From NCBI GenBank assembly GCA_000752035.1, contig CCFE01000018.1:448013-512012 (forward strand): a stretch of DNA of 64,000 bases, in the 5' to 3' direction. The position numbers were made by a program, and so were the translations under genes. Below the pieces are notes generated by a model that was not told where the DNA came from, did not search any database, and was given only the letters and a program-made list of their open reading frames with translations. The DNA comes from Bacillus rubiinfantis. Its GTDB lineage: Bacteria; Bacillota; Bacilli; Bacillales; Cytobacillaceae. Shown here in pieces: positions 1-8,751 of the stretch. The first letter of the stretch is position 1. Every line of letters starts with the position of its first letter.

Positions 1-61
1 TTAATTGAGACCATTATTAAACTTATTCCGAGCTAATTACTGCGGAAAAAAGGGGGCACAC

Positions 62-1270
62 ATGAAGCCGCGTCTGCAGCTTATTCTTATTATTATTCTT
101 TTCTTCTTTTCTGTCTCTATTCCAACTGTACAAGCCGCCCAAACCTCAGAAAATAAAGAGGATGCTTCCACAGCTATAACACCGCAGGAACTTGTTGATA
201 CTCAGTTAGAATCGTTGGACTTATCAGAACTAAAACAGTTTTGGGAGGACATTACAACTAAGTATGGAGGATTCTTACCAGAGAGTCAAAAAGGGAGTCT
301 AATAGATTTTATAAAAGGTGAGAAACACTTCTCCATTTCAGAGTGGGGGAAGGGTTTCGCAAAATTTGCTTTTCACGAATTTGTTGCCAATGGTAAATTG
401 CTAGGTTCATTAATTATGCTGGCCATTTTCAGTATGTTTTTACAATCAATGCAAAATGCCTTTGAACAAAGTAATGTAAGTAAAATTGCCTATGCAATTA
501 TCTATATGGTTCTCGTCATACTTGCGTTAAATAGTTTTCATATTGCTATTAAATATACAAATGATGCGATAGGAACAATGATCTCATTTGTGCTCGCACT
601 TATCCCTTTGTTGCTGGCATTAATTGCTGCGTCTGGAGGAATAGTGTCAGCCGCTTTCTTTCATCCAGTAATTTTATTCTTGATGAATATTAGTGGAATG
701 TTTATGCAGTTTATCATCTTACCGCTATTGTTTTTAGCTACCTTATTAAGCATTGTCAGCACATTATCAGATCAATACAAGGTGACGCAATTGGCAGCCT
801 TACTAAGAAATTGGAGCATTGGTTTAATGGGCTTATTTCTTACCATCTTTCTTGGTGTTATCTCTGTACAGGGTGCTTCAGCTGCTGTGACGGATGGGGT
901 GGCGATTAGGACAGCAAAATTTATTACCGGAAATTTTATTCCAGTTATTGGCAGAATGTTTACAGATGCAACCGATACAGTAATAGGTGCCTCTGTTCTT
1001 TTGAAAAATTCAGTGGGTATTGCTGGGGTGGCGATTTTAATGATTATCGTTGCCTTTCCCGCAATAAAAATATTACTTATTTCCTTTATTTATAAATTTG
1101 CTGCTGCTATTCTCCAACCCTTAGGAGGGGGACCGATTGTCAACTGTTTAGATATTATTAGCAAAAGCGTCATCTATGTTTTTGCAGCACTTGGAATCGT
1201 CTCCTTTATGTTCTTTTTAAGTATCACTGTCATTGTCGCGGCAGGAAATTTAACAATGATGATGAGGTAA
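62..1270 (+). CDS. spoIIIAE: Stage III sporulation protein AE
   Basis: A polytopic membrane protein of the SpoIIIA-SpoIIQ channel (feeding tube) between mother cell and forespore, needed for sigma-G activity. The 402 residues start with a signal-like hydrophobic segment (about 6-25, ending near VQA). A soluble stretch of about 80 residues follows, then a series of hydrophobic helices with the family's glycine- and alanine-rich loops. The ATG at 62 is chosen because AGGGGG lies 6-7 bases upstream; an upstream TTG at 5 has no such site. It is followed by spoIIIAF, AG and AH, as in all Bacillus. The operon promoter (sigma-E in the family) lies outside the window, so the operon is cut at its 5' side. 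Confidence 0.95.
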   Translation: MKPRLQLILIIILFFFSVSIPTVQAAQTSENKEDASTAITPQELVDTQLESLDLSELKQFWEDITTKYGGFLPESQKGSLIDFIKGEKHFSISEWGKGFAKFAFHEFVANGKLLGSLIMLAIFSMFLQSMQNAFEQSNVSKIAYAIIYMVLVILALNSFHIAIKYTNDAIGTMISFVLALIPLLLALIAASGGIVSAAFFHPVILFLMNISGMFMQFIILPLLFLATLLSIVSTLSDQYKVTQLAALLRNWSIGLMGLFLTIFLGVISVQGASAAVTDGVAIRTAKFITGNFIPVIGRMFTDATDTVIGASVLLKNSVGIAGVAILMIIVAFPAIKILLISFIYKFAAAILQPLGGGPIVNCLDIISKSVIYVFAALGIVSFMFFLSITVIVAAGNLTMMMR

Positions 1271-1281
1271 GGAGGAACAAA

Positions 1282-1911
1282 ATGGCGTTTATTACCGAGT
1301 GGGTTACGAATATTATCCTATTTATCCTATTAGCTGCAGTAATCGATATGTTGCTCCCAAATTCCAGTATGCGGAAATACACAAAGATGGTAATGGGCTT
1401 ACTGCTAATTGCTATCATTCTTACGCCTATTTTTAAGGTTATATCTAGTGATTTTGAATCTGCTTTCGCCTCCATCAATAGCAAACAACAGCCTGAAGAA
1501 AAAAATATGAAAAATTTAATAGATTCAAAGAAAAAAGAAATACAAGCCTCACAACGTGCATATATTTTAGAAGAAATGGCTGTCCAACTGAAAAAGGACG
1601 TGAAGGAGGAGTTGATGGAACAATACGGATTGGAGATAGCAAATATTGATGTAGAACTGAACAATGATAGTGATCAAGCAAATGCAGACAGCCTCCAAAA
1701 GGTAATGGTTCTTCTGACACAGCCAGATACGGGCGTTAAGACAGTCGAAACAGTAAAACCAATTATTATTAACACAGAAGCACCTCTTCCATCTCAACCA
1801 TCAGCAGAAGAAGCAAAACAAGTGGCATCATTTCTCGCACAAAAATGGAATCTAACGAAAGACATAGTGGAAGTATCGATTGAAGGGGGGGTTCATGACG
1901 AGAATGGATAA
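1282..1911 (+). CDS. spoIIIAF: Stage III sporulation protein AF
   Basis: A component of the mother-cell SpoIIIA complex in the outer forespore membrane. Its 209 residues have two N-terminal transmembrane helices (about 10-28 and 36-55), then a charged region with coiled-coil tendency (about 70-115) and a ferredoxin-like C-terminal ring-building domain, which is known for the family and fits the length. GGAGG sits just upstream of the ATG, 11 bases after spoIIIAE. The 3' end overlaps the start of spoIIIAG, indicating translational coupling in one operon. Confidence 0.93.
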   Translation: MAFITEWVTNIILFILLAAVIDMLLPNSSMRKYTKMVMGLLLIAIILTPIFKVISSDFESAFASINSKQQPEEKNMKNLIDSKKKEIQASQRAYILEEMAVQLKKDVKEELMEQYGLEIANIDVELNNDSDQANADSLQKVMVLLTQPDTGVKTVETVKPIIINTEAPLPSQPSAEEAKQVASFLAQKWNLTKDIVEVSIEGGVHDENG

Positions 1912-2554
1912 AAATAAAGGCCCGATTTCATGGCTGAAGAAACGACTTCATATAGCAGAACCAGGAGATAAGAAGAAAGGAAAGCTCCATTACATGCTCC
2001 TCGTATTGTTAATTGGGGCTGCCTTCATGATAGTAGGTAATATCGTGTTTAAAACCGATATGAGTTCGAGTGCTTTGCCAGCAGCAACTACGGAAAAGAC
2101 CGAAGCAAAGGATGTGCCGGTTTTCGGCCAAAAAAAGACAGCAGGAAATAAAACAATAGCTAATTATGAAGAAAAATATGAGAATCAGCTAAAAAAGGCA
2201 TTGGAAGAAATGCTTGGGGTTCGTGATGTCACTGTAGTTGTAAACATTGATTCCACTGATCGAAAAGTATTGGAAAAGAATACTAACTCGAAAACGCAGA
2301 CAACGGAAGAGGGGGACCGTGATGGAGGTCAACGAAAGGTCCAAGAAGTTTCCACTGATGAACAGCTTGTGATTATCCGTAATGGTGAAAAGGAAGTACC
2401 GATAGTAGTCGAAACAAAAAAACCTAACGTTCGCGGTGTTCTTGTTGTTGCTAAGGGAGCAGAAAATATTGAAGTGAAAAAATGGATTAAAGAAGCTGTG
2501 ACGAGAGTGTTGGATGTGCCAAGCCACCGAGTCTCAGTTATGCCTAAAAAATAA
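1895..2554 (+). CDS. spoIIIAG: Stage III sporulation protein AG
   Basis: SpoIIIAG forms the large mother-cell ring of the SpoIIIA-SpoIIQ channel. The 219-residue protein has a short basic N-terminus, one transmembrane helix (about 29-50), a linker, and a C-terminal ring-building motif domain split by an insertion rich in Thr, Glu and Gly (about 125-155). That insertion matches the beta-triangle insertion known in SpoIIIAG. The start is ambiguous: ATG at 1895 follows a G-rich site closely (core spacing about 5), while ATG at 1904 would have about 12. A farther TTG at 1880 is unlikely. The gene overlaps the end of spoIIIAF by 17 bases. Confidence 0.92.
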   Translation: MTRMDKNKGPISWLKKRLHIAEPGDKKKGKLHYMLLVLLIGAAFMIVGNIVFKTDMSSSALPAATTEKTEAKDVPVFGQKKTAGNKTIANYEEKYENQLKKALEEMLGVRDVTVVVNIDSTDRKVLEKNTNSKTQTTEEGDRDGGQRKVQEVSTDEQLVIIRNGEKEVPIVVETKKPNVRGVLVVAKGAENIEVKKWIKEAVTRVLDVPSHRVSVMPKK

Positions 2555-2569
2555 AAGGGGTGTTTTAAG

Positions 2570-3133
2570 ATGCTTTTGAAGAAACAAACAGTATGGTTAT
2601 TAACAATGTTAAGTCTAGTGGTAGTGCTATCGGTGTACTATATTACCTCTCCGGAGCAGCAAAAGAGTGATTTGACAGCTGTAGAAGAGCAAGCGAAAGA
2701 AAAAATAGACAAGCAAAAAGCAGAACCAAAGCAGGAAACAAAAACGGATGAAAAAACGGTATTATCATCAGTTGCTGGTGATGCTGAATTTGAGCAACTG
2801 CGGATGAAACTTGACGAGATGCGCAGTGAAAAAGAAGAAGAATTAACATTGGAGATGGCTGCTTCTAATCTGCCGGCAGATGAAAAAAGTAAAATTAAGG
2901 ATCAAATGGACAATTTGCGAGAAACAGCTAATAAGGAAGAAATTCTTGAAACCATGATTCGCACAATGGGATATGACGATGCACTTGTCCGTGCTGATGG
3001 TGAAAATGTAAGAGTTACGGTAAAAGCAAAGAAAAAGCCGTCGGCATCTTCAGCAAATAAAATTATTCTTGAAGTGAAGAAAGAAATGGCTGACGCTAAT
3101 TTTGTAGCTGTAACGTATCAACCTTCAAAATAA
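2570..3133 (+). CDS. spoIIIAH: Stage III sporulation protein AH
   Basis: SpoIIIAH is the mother-cell partner that binds forespore SpoIIQ across the intermembrane space; its family resembles the YscJ/FliF ring proteins. It has 187 residues: one N-terminal transmembrane helix (about 7-26), a Lys/Glu/Gln-rich linker (about 30-65), a helical region, and a C-terminal domain ending in VAVTYQPSK. It is shorter than the B. subtilis protein (about 218), mainly in the linker. AAAGGGGTG precedes the ATG by about 8 bases. It is the last gene of the spoIIIA operon and is followed by a strong intrinsic terminator. Confidence 0.93.
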   Translation: MLLKKQTVWLLTMLSLVVVLSVYYITSPEQQKSDLTAVEEQAKEKIDKQKAEPKQETKTDEKTVLSSVAGDAEFEQLRMKLDEMRSEKEEELTLEMAASNLPADEKSKIKDQMDNLRETANKEEILETMIRTMGYDDALVRADGENVRVTVKAKKKPSASSANKIILEVKKEMADANFVAVTYQPSK

Positions 3134-3145
3134 TACCATTCATAA

Positions 3146-3177
3146 AACGGAGAGCTCCTGTAGCTTTCCGTTTTTCT
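3146..3177 (+). terminator. Intrinsic terminator after spoIIIAH
   Basis: An 11-bp stem (3146-3156 with 3162-3172, one G-T pair) with a 5-base loop is followed by a run of T. It separates the spoIIIA operon from accB. Confidence 0.88.
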
Positions 3178-3258
3178 TTGTACTTTTATTTCGAAAAATA
3201 TTATGATAGAGACAGGAATTCTAAATTCTACAAAACACATAACAGTGAAAATAGCTTA

Positions 3259-3288
3259 TTGAACTTTTACAAGGTAATATCGTATAGT
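3259..3288 (+). promoter_or_regulatory. Probable sigma-A promoter for accBC
   Basis: TTGAAC at 3259-3264 and TATAGT at 3283-3288 are separated by 18 bases, about 47 bases upstream of the accB start. No FapR-like operator was recognised nearby. Confidence 0.55.
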
Positions 3289-3334
3289 ATTAGTAGCTGC
3301 TTATAATAATAGATGAACAAAGGGGTGTAACCTA

Positions 3335-3838
3335 ATGTTAAAGGTACAGGAAATTCGAGAATTGATTAAATTAGTTGACCAGTCAAGTATTGATGAATTC
3401 GTTTATGAAAATGAAGGCGCAAAGATTAAAATGAAGAAAACAGGAAATGTCACAATATCAGCCGTTCAGCCTGTATCACAAAGTGTCGCCGTTCAGGCTC
3501 CAAGCACACCTGTTGAAGCTCCAGTAGTAGCAGCACCAGTTCAGCCAAAACAAGAAGTACCTGCTGCAGAACCCGTAAGTGAAACGGAAACCGCGAATCT
3601 TCACAAAATAACATCACCAATGGTTGGGACTTTTTATGCATCCCCAAGCCCAGATGCTGGCCCTTATGTTACTTCAGGTTCCAAGGTTACAAAGGAATCA
3701 ATCGTCTGTATAGTTGAGGCTATGAAGCTGTTTAACGAGATTGAAGCGGAAGTAAACGGTGAAATCGTGGAAGTGCTCGTCAAAAATGGGCAATTAGTAG
3801 AATACGGTCAGCCATTATTTTTAGTAAAGCCTGAATAA
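3335..3838 (+). CDS. accB: Biotin carboxyl carrier protein of acetyl-CoA carboxylase
   Basis: The carrier carries the biotin that AccC carboxylates and the carboxyltransferase discharges to make malonyl-CoA for fatty acid synthesis. Its 167 residues have an N-terminal region (1-35), a Pro/Ala/Val-rich flexible linker (about 45-88), and a biotinyl domain with the biotinylation motif EAMKLFNEI, target lysine K131. AAAGGGGTG precedes the ATG. accC follows 15 bases downstream, so the two are co-transcribed. The same biotin carboxylase subunits might also serve the carboxyltransferase encoded at 37.9 kb; that sharing is inference. Confidence 0.96.
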   Translation: MLKVQEIRELIKLVDQSSIDEFVYENEGAKIKMKKTGNVTISAVQPVSQSVAVQAPSTPVEAPVVAAPVQPKQEVPAAEPVSETETANLHKITSPMVGTFYASPSPDAGPYVTSGSKVTKESIVCIVEAMKLFNEIEAEVNGEIVEVLVKNGQLVEYGQPLFLVKPE

Positions 3839-3853
3839 GGGAGCGGTAAAAGG

Positions 3854-5209
3854 ATGATAAAAAAACTGCTGATTGCTAACAGAGGAGAAATTGCTGTTAG
3901 AATAATTCGTGCCTGCAGGGAGATGGGGATAGAGTCGGTTGCAGTATATTCTGAAGCAGACCGAGAAGCCCTCCATGTTCAGCTCGCAGACGAAGCATAC
4001 TGCATCGGACCAATTGCTTCAAAAGATAGTTATTTAAATGTAACAAATATTATCAGTGTTGCTAAATTGACAGCCTGTGATGCAATCCATCCGGGATATG
4101 GCTTTTTAGCTGAGAATGCCGATTTTGCTGAGCTCTGCCGTGAATGCAACATTATTTTTGTCGGTCCAAGCCCCGAGGCTATTACAAAAATGGGTACAAA
4201 GGATATTGCACGGGAAACAATGCGGGAAGCAGGTGTACCTATTGTCCCTGGTTCACAAGGGATTATCAACGATATCGACGAGGCTCTTGAGCTTGTCAAG
4301 AAAATTAATTATCCAGTTATTATTAAAGCAACGGCCGGCGGTGGCGGTAAAGGAATCCGAGTTGCTCGAAACGAACAGGAATTAATTAAAGGAATCAATA
4401 TAACTCAACAAGAAGCACTAACGGCTTTTGGCAACCCTGGTGTATATATTGAAAAATATATTGAAGATTTTCGCCATGTTGAAATCCAAGTGCTGGCCGA
4501 CACATCTGGAAACACCATTCATTTAGGTGAAAGGGATTGTTCCATTCAACGTCGCTTGCAGAAGCTACTTGAAGAAACACCTTCCCCTGCAATTGATGAA
4601 GCAATTCGGGAAGAAATGGGAAGTGCAGCGGTAAAAGCAGCAAAAGCCGTTGGCTACTCTGGTGCCGGAACGGTAGAATTTATTTATGACTACCACAGTC
4701 GTAAATTTTATTTTATGGAAATGAACACGAGGATTCAGGTGGAACATCCCGTAACAGAAATGGTTACAGGGATAGACCTTATTAAGGAACAGATTCGTGT
4801 GGCAAATGGGGAAAAGTTATCCGTAAATCAGGATGATGTTACGTTTAACGGTTGGGCAATTGAGTGTAGAATCAATGCCGAGAATCCAGAAAAGAATTTT
4901 CTCCCATCTGCTGGAAAGATTAAAATGTATTTACCACCAGGAGGCCTTGGCGTCCGCGTTGATTCTGCTGCTTATCCTGGTTACAGTATTCCACCCTATT
5001 ATGACTCGATGATTGCTAAGGTCATTGCTTATGGAAGCAGCAGGGAAGAAGCAATTTCAAGAATGAAGCGGGCCTTAAGTGAGTTTGTTGTGGAAGGAAT
5101 TCATACAACAATTCCATTTCATTTAAAATTGCTGGAACATCAAGATTTTGTAAAGGGTGAATTTAATACAAAATTTCTTGAATTGCATGATGTGATGAAG
5201 ACAGTTTGA
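3854..5209 (+). CDS. accC: Biotin carboxylase subunit of acetyl-CoA carboxylase
   Basis: This ATP-grasp enzyme carboxylates biotin on AccB using bicarbonate and ATP. The 451-residue length is normal. Visible are the N-terminal Rossmann-like domain with IANRGEIAVRIIRA, HPGYGFLAEN (79-88), the ATP-grasp glycine loop AGGGGKGIRV (161-170), and EMNTRIQVEHPVTE near residue 290, which holds metal and bicarbonate ligands. It is directly downstream of accB with its own AAGG site before the ATG and is followed 17 bases later by yqhY, the usual order in Bacilli. Confidence 0.97.
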   Translation: MIKKLLIANRGEIAVRIIRACREMGIESVAVYSEADREALHVQLADEAYCIGPIASKDSYLNVTNIISVAKLTACDAIHPGYGFLAENADFAELCRECNIIFVGPSPEAITKMGTKDIARETMREAGVPIVPGSQGIINDIDEALELVKKINYPVIIKATAGGGGKGIRVARNEQELIKGINITQQEALTAFGNPGVYIEKYIEDFRHVEIQVLADTSGNTIHLGERDCSIQRRLQKLLEETPSPAIDEAIREEMGSAAVKAAKAVGYSGAGTVEFIYDYHSRKFYFMEMNTRIQVEHPVTEMVTGIDLIKEQIRVANGEKLSVNQDDVTFNGWAIECRINAENPEKNFLPSAGKIKMYLPPGGLGVRVDSAAYPGYSIPPYYDSMIAKVIAYGSSREEAISRMKRALSEFVVEGIHTTIPFHLKLLEHQDFVKGEFNTKFLELHDVMKTV

Positions 5210-5226
5210 AAAATGGAGGTGTAGTG
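5206..5226 (+). promoter_or_regulatory. Ribosome site that decides the yqhY start
   Basis: GGAGGT at 5215-5220 is 6 bases before ATG 5227, showing that the in-frame TTG 5206 (overlapping the accC stop) is not the start. Confidence 0.75.
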
Positions 5227-5634
5227 ATGAGCGATTTTAATATTTTGGAAATGGATCAAGATAGTAACAGCCATGGGAAAATTGAAATTGCCCCTGAAGT
5301 CATTGAGGTAATTGCTGGAATTGCCGCATCTGAAGTGGATGGTGTATCCGGGATGCGCGGCAATTTTGCTACCGGTGTGGTGGAACGGTTAGGAAAGAAA
5401 AACCACGGAAAAGGTGTAAAAGTAGAATTAACGGAATCTGGAATTGTGATTGATGTATATTGCTTAATGAAATTTGGCGTATCAATTCCAACCGTAGCTG
5501 GCAAGATTCAAGAGAATATCCGCCAGGCACTTCTTAATATGACGGCTTTAGACCCTGAAGAAATCAACATTCACATTGTCGGAGTACAATTTGAAACACC
5601 AAAACAGGAAGCGGTCATTGAGGAAGAGGTATAA
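5227..5634 (+). CDS. yqhY: Asp23/Gls24 family envelope stress response protein (YqhY)
   Basis: A small cytoplasmic Asp23-domain protein of 135 residues whose family is nearly always next to accBC and has been tied to control of lipid synthesis in B. subtilis. The Asp23 core runs from IEIAPEVIEVIAGIAASEVDGV to about residue 115, ending in a short acidic tail. The start is ATG 5227, with GGAGGT 6 bases upstream; a TTG at 5206 overlapping the accC stop lacks a site, and GTG 5224 is a weaker alternative. It is the third gene of the accBC operon and is followed by a hairpin with a T-rich tail. Confidence 0.92.
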   Translation: MSDFNILEMDQDSNSHGKIEIAPEVIEVIAGIAASEVDGVSGMRGNFATGVVERLGKKNHGKGVKVELTESGIVIDVYCLMKFGVSIPTVAGKIQENIRQALLNMTALDPEEINIHIVGVQFETPKQEAVIEEEV

Positions 5635-5644
5635 TATGAGAGGA

Positions 5645-5678
5645 AGCCAAAGGATTACATCCTTTGGTTTTTCCTTTT
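5645..5678 (+). terminator. Intrinsic terminator after yqhY
   Basis: The 9-bp perfect stem CCAAAGGAT/ATCCTTTGG (5647-5655 and 5659-5667) with a 3-base loop is followed by TTTTTCCTTTTT. Confidence 0.85.
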
Positions 5679-5788
5679 TATCTGCCTTTTTAAAGGTGCA
5701 CAGAGAAATTAGTTATGCTATTATCGTTTTGATAAATACTATAGCAAGTAAAAATAAAAATTTATGTCTTTAAAGGAGATAGCAGTGC

Positions 5789-6172
5789 ATGAAAAGAAGA
5801 ACAGCTAGAGAAAAGGCATTACAGGCTCTTTTTCAAATTGATGTAAGCAATACTGAGACGGGTATGGCAATTGAACATGTGTTAGATGGACGGGCAGGCG
5901 ATGACTATTTAACCACATTGGTAGAAGGGGTTGTTGCACACAAAGCAGAAATCGACCAAATCATTAGCAAGGTTCTTGAGAATTGGTCTTTAGAAAGATT
6001 GGCAATAGTTGACCGAAACTTATTAAGATTAGCAGTATTTGAGCTAACATTTATGCAGGATGAGGTACCCAGAAATGTTGTTTTAGATGAAGCAATTGAA
6101 ATAGCGAAAGTTTTTGGGGATGACCAATCAGGTAAATTTATAAATGCTGTTCTTTCGAAAGTGACTAAATAG
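5789..6172 (+). CDS. nusB: Transcription antitermination factor NusB
   Basis: NusB binds boxA RNA with S10 (NusE) in antitermination complexes, mainly on rRNA operons. It has 127 residues and is all-helical. It opens with the family's basic start (MKRRTAREKALQALFQ) and contains the conserved RNLLRLAVFEL segment and EVPRNVVLDEAIEIAKVFG. AAAGGAGAT precedes the ATG by 8 bases. folD lies 30 bases downstream, the standard nusB-folD-xseA-xseB-ispA order. Confidence 0.96.
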   Translation: MKRRTAREKALQALFQIDVSNTETGMAIEHVLDGRAGDDYLTTLVEGVVAHKAEIDQIISKVLENWSLERLAIVDRNLLRLAVFELTFMQDEVPRNVVLDEAIEIAKVFGDDQSGKFINAVLSKVTK

Positions 6173-6202
6173 CTAAACGATCAAGGGGGAGGAAAAGTAA
6201 AA

Positions 6203-7057
6203 ATGGTTGCTGCCATCATTAATGGGAAAGAAATTGCTGCGAAAAAAAGACTTGAAATAGCCAAAATGGTTGAAAACTTAAAAGAAAATGACATCGTTCC
6301 TGGTTTAGCCGTGATTCTTGTTGGAAATAACGCTGCATCACGTACATATGTAACCAACAAGCAAAAAGCCTGCCAAGAATTAGGAATGAATTCCTTGCTT
6401 ATTGAATTGCCTGAAGCGGTTTCTGAAAAAGAGTTATTGGGAAAAATTATTGAATTAAATGATAACCCAAAATTTCATGGTATTCTAGTTCAATTGCCGC
6501 TGCCAAAGCATATTGATGAGAAAAAAGTGATAGAAACGATTTCCCCATTGAAAGATGTGGATGGATTTCATCCGGTAAACATAGGTAGAATGATGATAGG
6601 ACAGGATGGTTTTCTACCGTGCACACCATTCGGTATCATGATCCTTCTTGAGGAGACTGGAATCTCTGTTGCCGGGAAGCATGTGGTAATTGTAGGAAGA
6701 AGTAATATAGTTGGCAAGCCGCTCGGACAATTAATGTTAAATCAACATGCGACCGTTACCTATTGCCATTCCAAAACCAAAGATTTAAAGTTACATACAA
6801 GCCAAGCTGATATCCTCATTGCGGCGGTAGGAATACCTAATTTTATTAAAGCTGAAGATGTGAAAGAGGGAGCAGTTGTAATTGATGTTGGTATTAATCG
6901 AAATGAGTCCGGCAAGCTTTGTGGAGATGTTGACTTTGCGGAAGTCAGTCAAAAGGCCGGCTTTATTACCCCCGTGCCTAAGGGAGTCGGTCCAATGACG
7001 ATTACTATGCTACTATATAATACCGTTAAAGCAGCCAGTGAAAGTATCCACCGTTAA
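6203..7057 (+). CDS. folD: Bifunctional methylenetetrahydrofolate dehydrogenase/methenyltetrahydrofolate cyclohydrolase
   Basis: FolD interconverts 5,10-methylene-, methenyl- and 10-formyl-tetrahydrofolate in the cytoplasm. The 284 residues show the catalytic region VGNNAASRTYVTNKQKAC with the Tyr and Lys of the active site, QLPLPKHID, the PCTPFG motif, and the NADP-binding GRSNIVGKPLG. The C-terminus holds TPVPKGVGPMT. GGGGGAGG precedes the ATG. It follows nusB by 30 bases and precedes xseA by 112 bases, a gap that contains a long inverted repeat. Confidence 0.97.
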   Translation: MVAAIINGKEIAAKKRLEIAKMVENLKENDIVPGLAVILVGNNAASRTYVTNKQKACQELGMNSLLIELPEAVSEKELLGKIIELNDNPKFHGILVQLPLPKHIDEKKVIETISPLKDVDGFHPVNIGRMMIGQDGFLPCTPFGIMILLEETGISVAGKHVVIVGRSNIVGKPLGQLMLNQHATVTYCHSKTKDLKLHTSQADILIAAVGIPNFIKAEDVKEGAVVIDVGINRNESGKLCGDVDFAEVSQKAGFITPVPKGVGPMTITMLLYNTVKAASESIHR

Positions 7058-7067
7058 TATGCTGATT

Positions 7068-7146
7068 TGTCCTTATCTACTGCTTTTGGTTGTTTTGCGA
7101 CAAAAATCAGGCTAATCATATAATAGATAAGGACAGACTTTTTTAG
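7068..7146 (+). other. Long-loop inverted repeat between folD and xseA
   Basis: A 12-bp perfect inverted repeat, TGTCCTTATCTA (7068-7079) and TAGATAAGGACA (7124-7135), is separated by 44 bases and followed by GACTTTTTTAG. The T run suggests a terminator or attenuator, but the large loop makes the fold uncertain. Confidence 0.5.
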
Positions 7147-7169
7147 TGGATGTTTAAAAAGGAGCCATT

Positions 7170-8528
7170 ATGCAAGAACAACAATATATATCAGTTCATG
7201 CCTTAACGAAATATATAAAACGAAAATTTGATGCTGACCCCCATTTGCGTGATATTCATGTAAGAGGAGAAATTTCCAACTTTAAGCAGCACACCAGTGG
7301 TCATATGTATTTTACACTGAAGGATGATAAAGCCCGCATCCTTGCTGTGATGTTTTCCAGCCATTCACGCATGTTGAAATTTATTCCGGAGAATGGCATG
7401 AAAGTCATTGTGAAAGGTGAAATATCGGTTTACGAACCAAGTGGACAATATCAAATCTATATTAAACAGATGCAACCAGATGGAATAGGTGAATTGTTTC
7501 TCGCATATGAACAATTAAAGGGGAGACTTGAAGGAGAAGGACTGTTTGCTCTAGAAAAGAAAAAAACGTTGCCGCTCTATCCGAAAACAGTTGGGGTTGT
7601 TACTTCACCTACTGGTGCCGCAATTAGAGATGTCATTACCACAATTAAACGACGCTATCCAGTTGTGAATATTTTAGTTTTCCCTGTTTTAGTACAAGGA
7701 GAGCAAGCTGCATCGTCTATCGCAAAAGCTATCGAGAAGGCTAACAATATGGAAAATATTGATGTATTAATTGTTGGCAGGGGCGGCGGCTCGATTGAGG
7801 AGTTATGGGCTTTTAACGAGGAACAAGTGGCTCGGGCCATTTTTGCTTCAACAATTCCCGTCATTTCAGCAGTTGGACATGAGACGGACTTTACTATTGC
7901 TGATTTTGTCGCTGATTTGCGGGCGCCTACTCCAACCGGGGCCGCTGAGTTGGCTGTGCCTCATATTGAAGAACTATTAGAGCGAATTTTGCAGCGACAA
8001 ACACGACTGCTCAGAGTGATGCAAGAGAAATATCGTTTTGCAAAGGAACGTTATCAGCGAGTGCAAAAATCCTATGCCTTCCGTTATCCTCATAGATTAT
8101 ATGAACAAAAGCTTGAACAAGTCGACAGACTAACTGAAATGCTCATACGCGGCTCAGCAAGAGTAACACGAATAAAAAAAGATGAGCATAGAAATTTGCT
8201 TAGCCGTTTGGAGCGCAGCCATCCAAGGTTAGCTTTACATGAGGCTAGAGCACGCTCGGAACGGGTGCAATTAGATTTACATCGAATGATGAAGCAAATA
8301 TTGTTGAAAAAGCAAACACAATTTGAGCGGAATATCTCTACCTTACAGGCTTTAAGTCCGTTAAAAATTATGGGGAGAGGCTATAGTTTAACATACACGG
8401 AAGAAAAACAACTTGTAAAAAGTATAACTCAAGTAAAGATAGAAGACAGGCTTCAGATTCAATTAACAGACGGCAGTCTTTTATGTAAAGTGGAAGATGT
8501 AAAGGAGTCGACAAACGGTGACAAATGA
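7170..8528 (+). CDS. xseA: Exodeoxyribonuclease VII large subunit
   Basis: XseA is the catalytic subunit of exonuclease VII, which degrades single-stranded DNA from both ends. The 452 residues begin with an OB-fold (VRGEISNFKQH, SGHMYFTLKDD). The catalytic domain follows (GVVTSPTGAAIRDV, GRGGGSIEELWAFNEE, PVISAVGHETDFT), and then a long helical coiled-coil region (about 265-390). AAGGAGCC precedes the ATG. The 3' end overlaps xseB by 11 bases, giving coupled translation of the two subunits. Confidence 0.97.
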   Translation: MQEQQYISVHALTKYIKRKFDADPHLRDIHVRGEISNFKQHTSGHMYFTLKDDKARILAVMFSSHSRMLKFIPENGMKVIVKGEISVYEPSGQYQIYIKQMQPDGIGELFLAYEQLKGRLEGEGLFALEKKKTLPLYPKTVGVVTSPTGAAIRDVITTIKRRYPVVNILVFPVLVQGEQAASSIAKAIEKANNMENIDVLIVGRGGGSIEELWAFNEEQVARAIFASTIPVISAVGHETDFTIADFVADLRAPTPTGAAELAVPHIEELLERILQRQTRLLRVMQEKYRFAKERYQRVQKSYAFRYPHRLYEQKLEQVDRLTEMLIRGSARVTRIKKDEHRNLLSRLERSHPRLALHEARARSERVQLDLHRMMKQILLKKQTQFERNISTLQALSPLKIMGRGYSLTYTEEKQLVKSITQVKIEDRLQIQLTDGSLLCKVEDVKESTNGDK

Positions 8529-8751
8529 TAACAAACTAACCTTTGAAGAAGCAATGATGAAGCTTGAGAAGATTGTTGAGAAGCTGGAAGAGGGAGATGT
8601 ACCTTTAGAGGAAGCCATTACTTTTTACAAAGACGGCATGGAACTTTCAAAGCTTTGTCATGATAAATTGAAAAGCGTTGAAGAGCAGCTTACACAAATT
8701 ATAACTGAGGATGGCCGGACAGAGAGTTTTGCAATAAATGAGGAGGAATAA
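8518..8751 (+). CDS. xseB: Exodeoxyribonuclease VII small subunit
   Basis: This small helical subunit (77 residues) packs along the XseA coiled coil. The family signature FEEAMMKLEKIVEKLEEGDVPLEEA is at the N-terminus, followed by FYKDGMELSKLCHDKL. The GTG at 8518 is used: AAAGGAG lies upstream inside xseA, and it gives the usual length. The stop codon overlaps the ispA start as TAATG, so xseA, xseB and ispA are tightly coupled. Confidence 0.95.
   Translation: MTNDNKLTFEEAMMKLEKIVEKLEEGDVPLEEAITFYKDGMELSKLCHDKLKSVEEQLTQIITEDGRTESFAINEEE

Noticed and set aside
1230..1664. Minus-strand frame of 144 codons inside spoIIIAF
   Set aside because: It lies opposite clear spoIIIAE/AF coding sequence, has no ribosome site and no family resemblance.
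5576..5773. Short plus-strand frame across the yqhY end and the gap before nusB
   Set aside because: It starts inside yqhY and runs through the terminator hairpin; no ribosome site.
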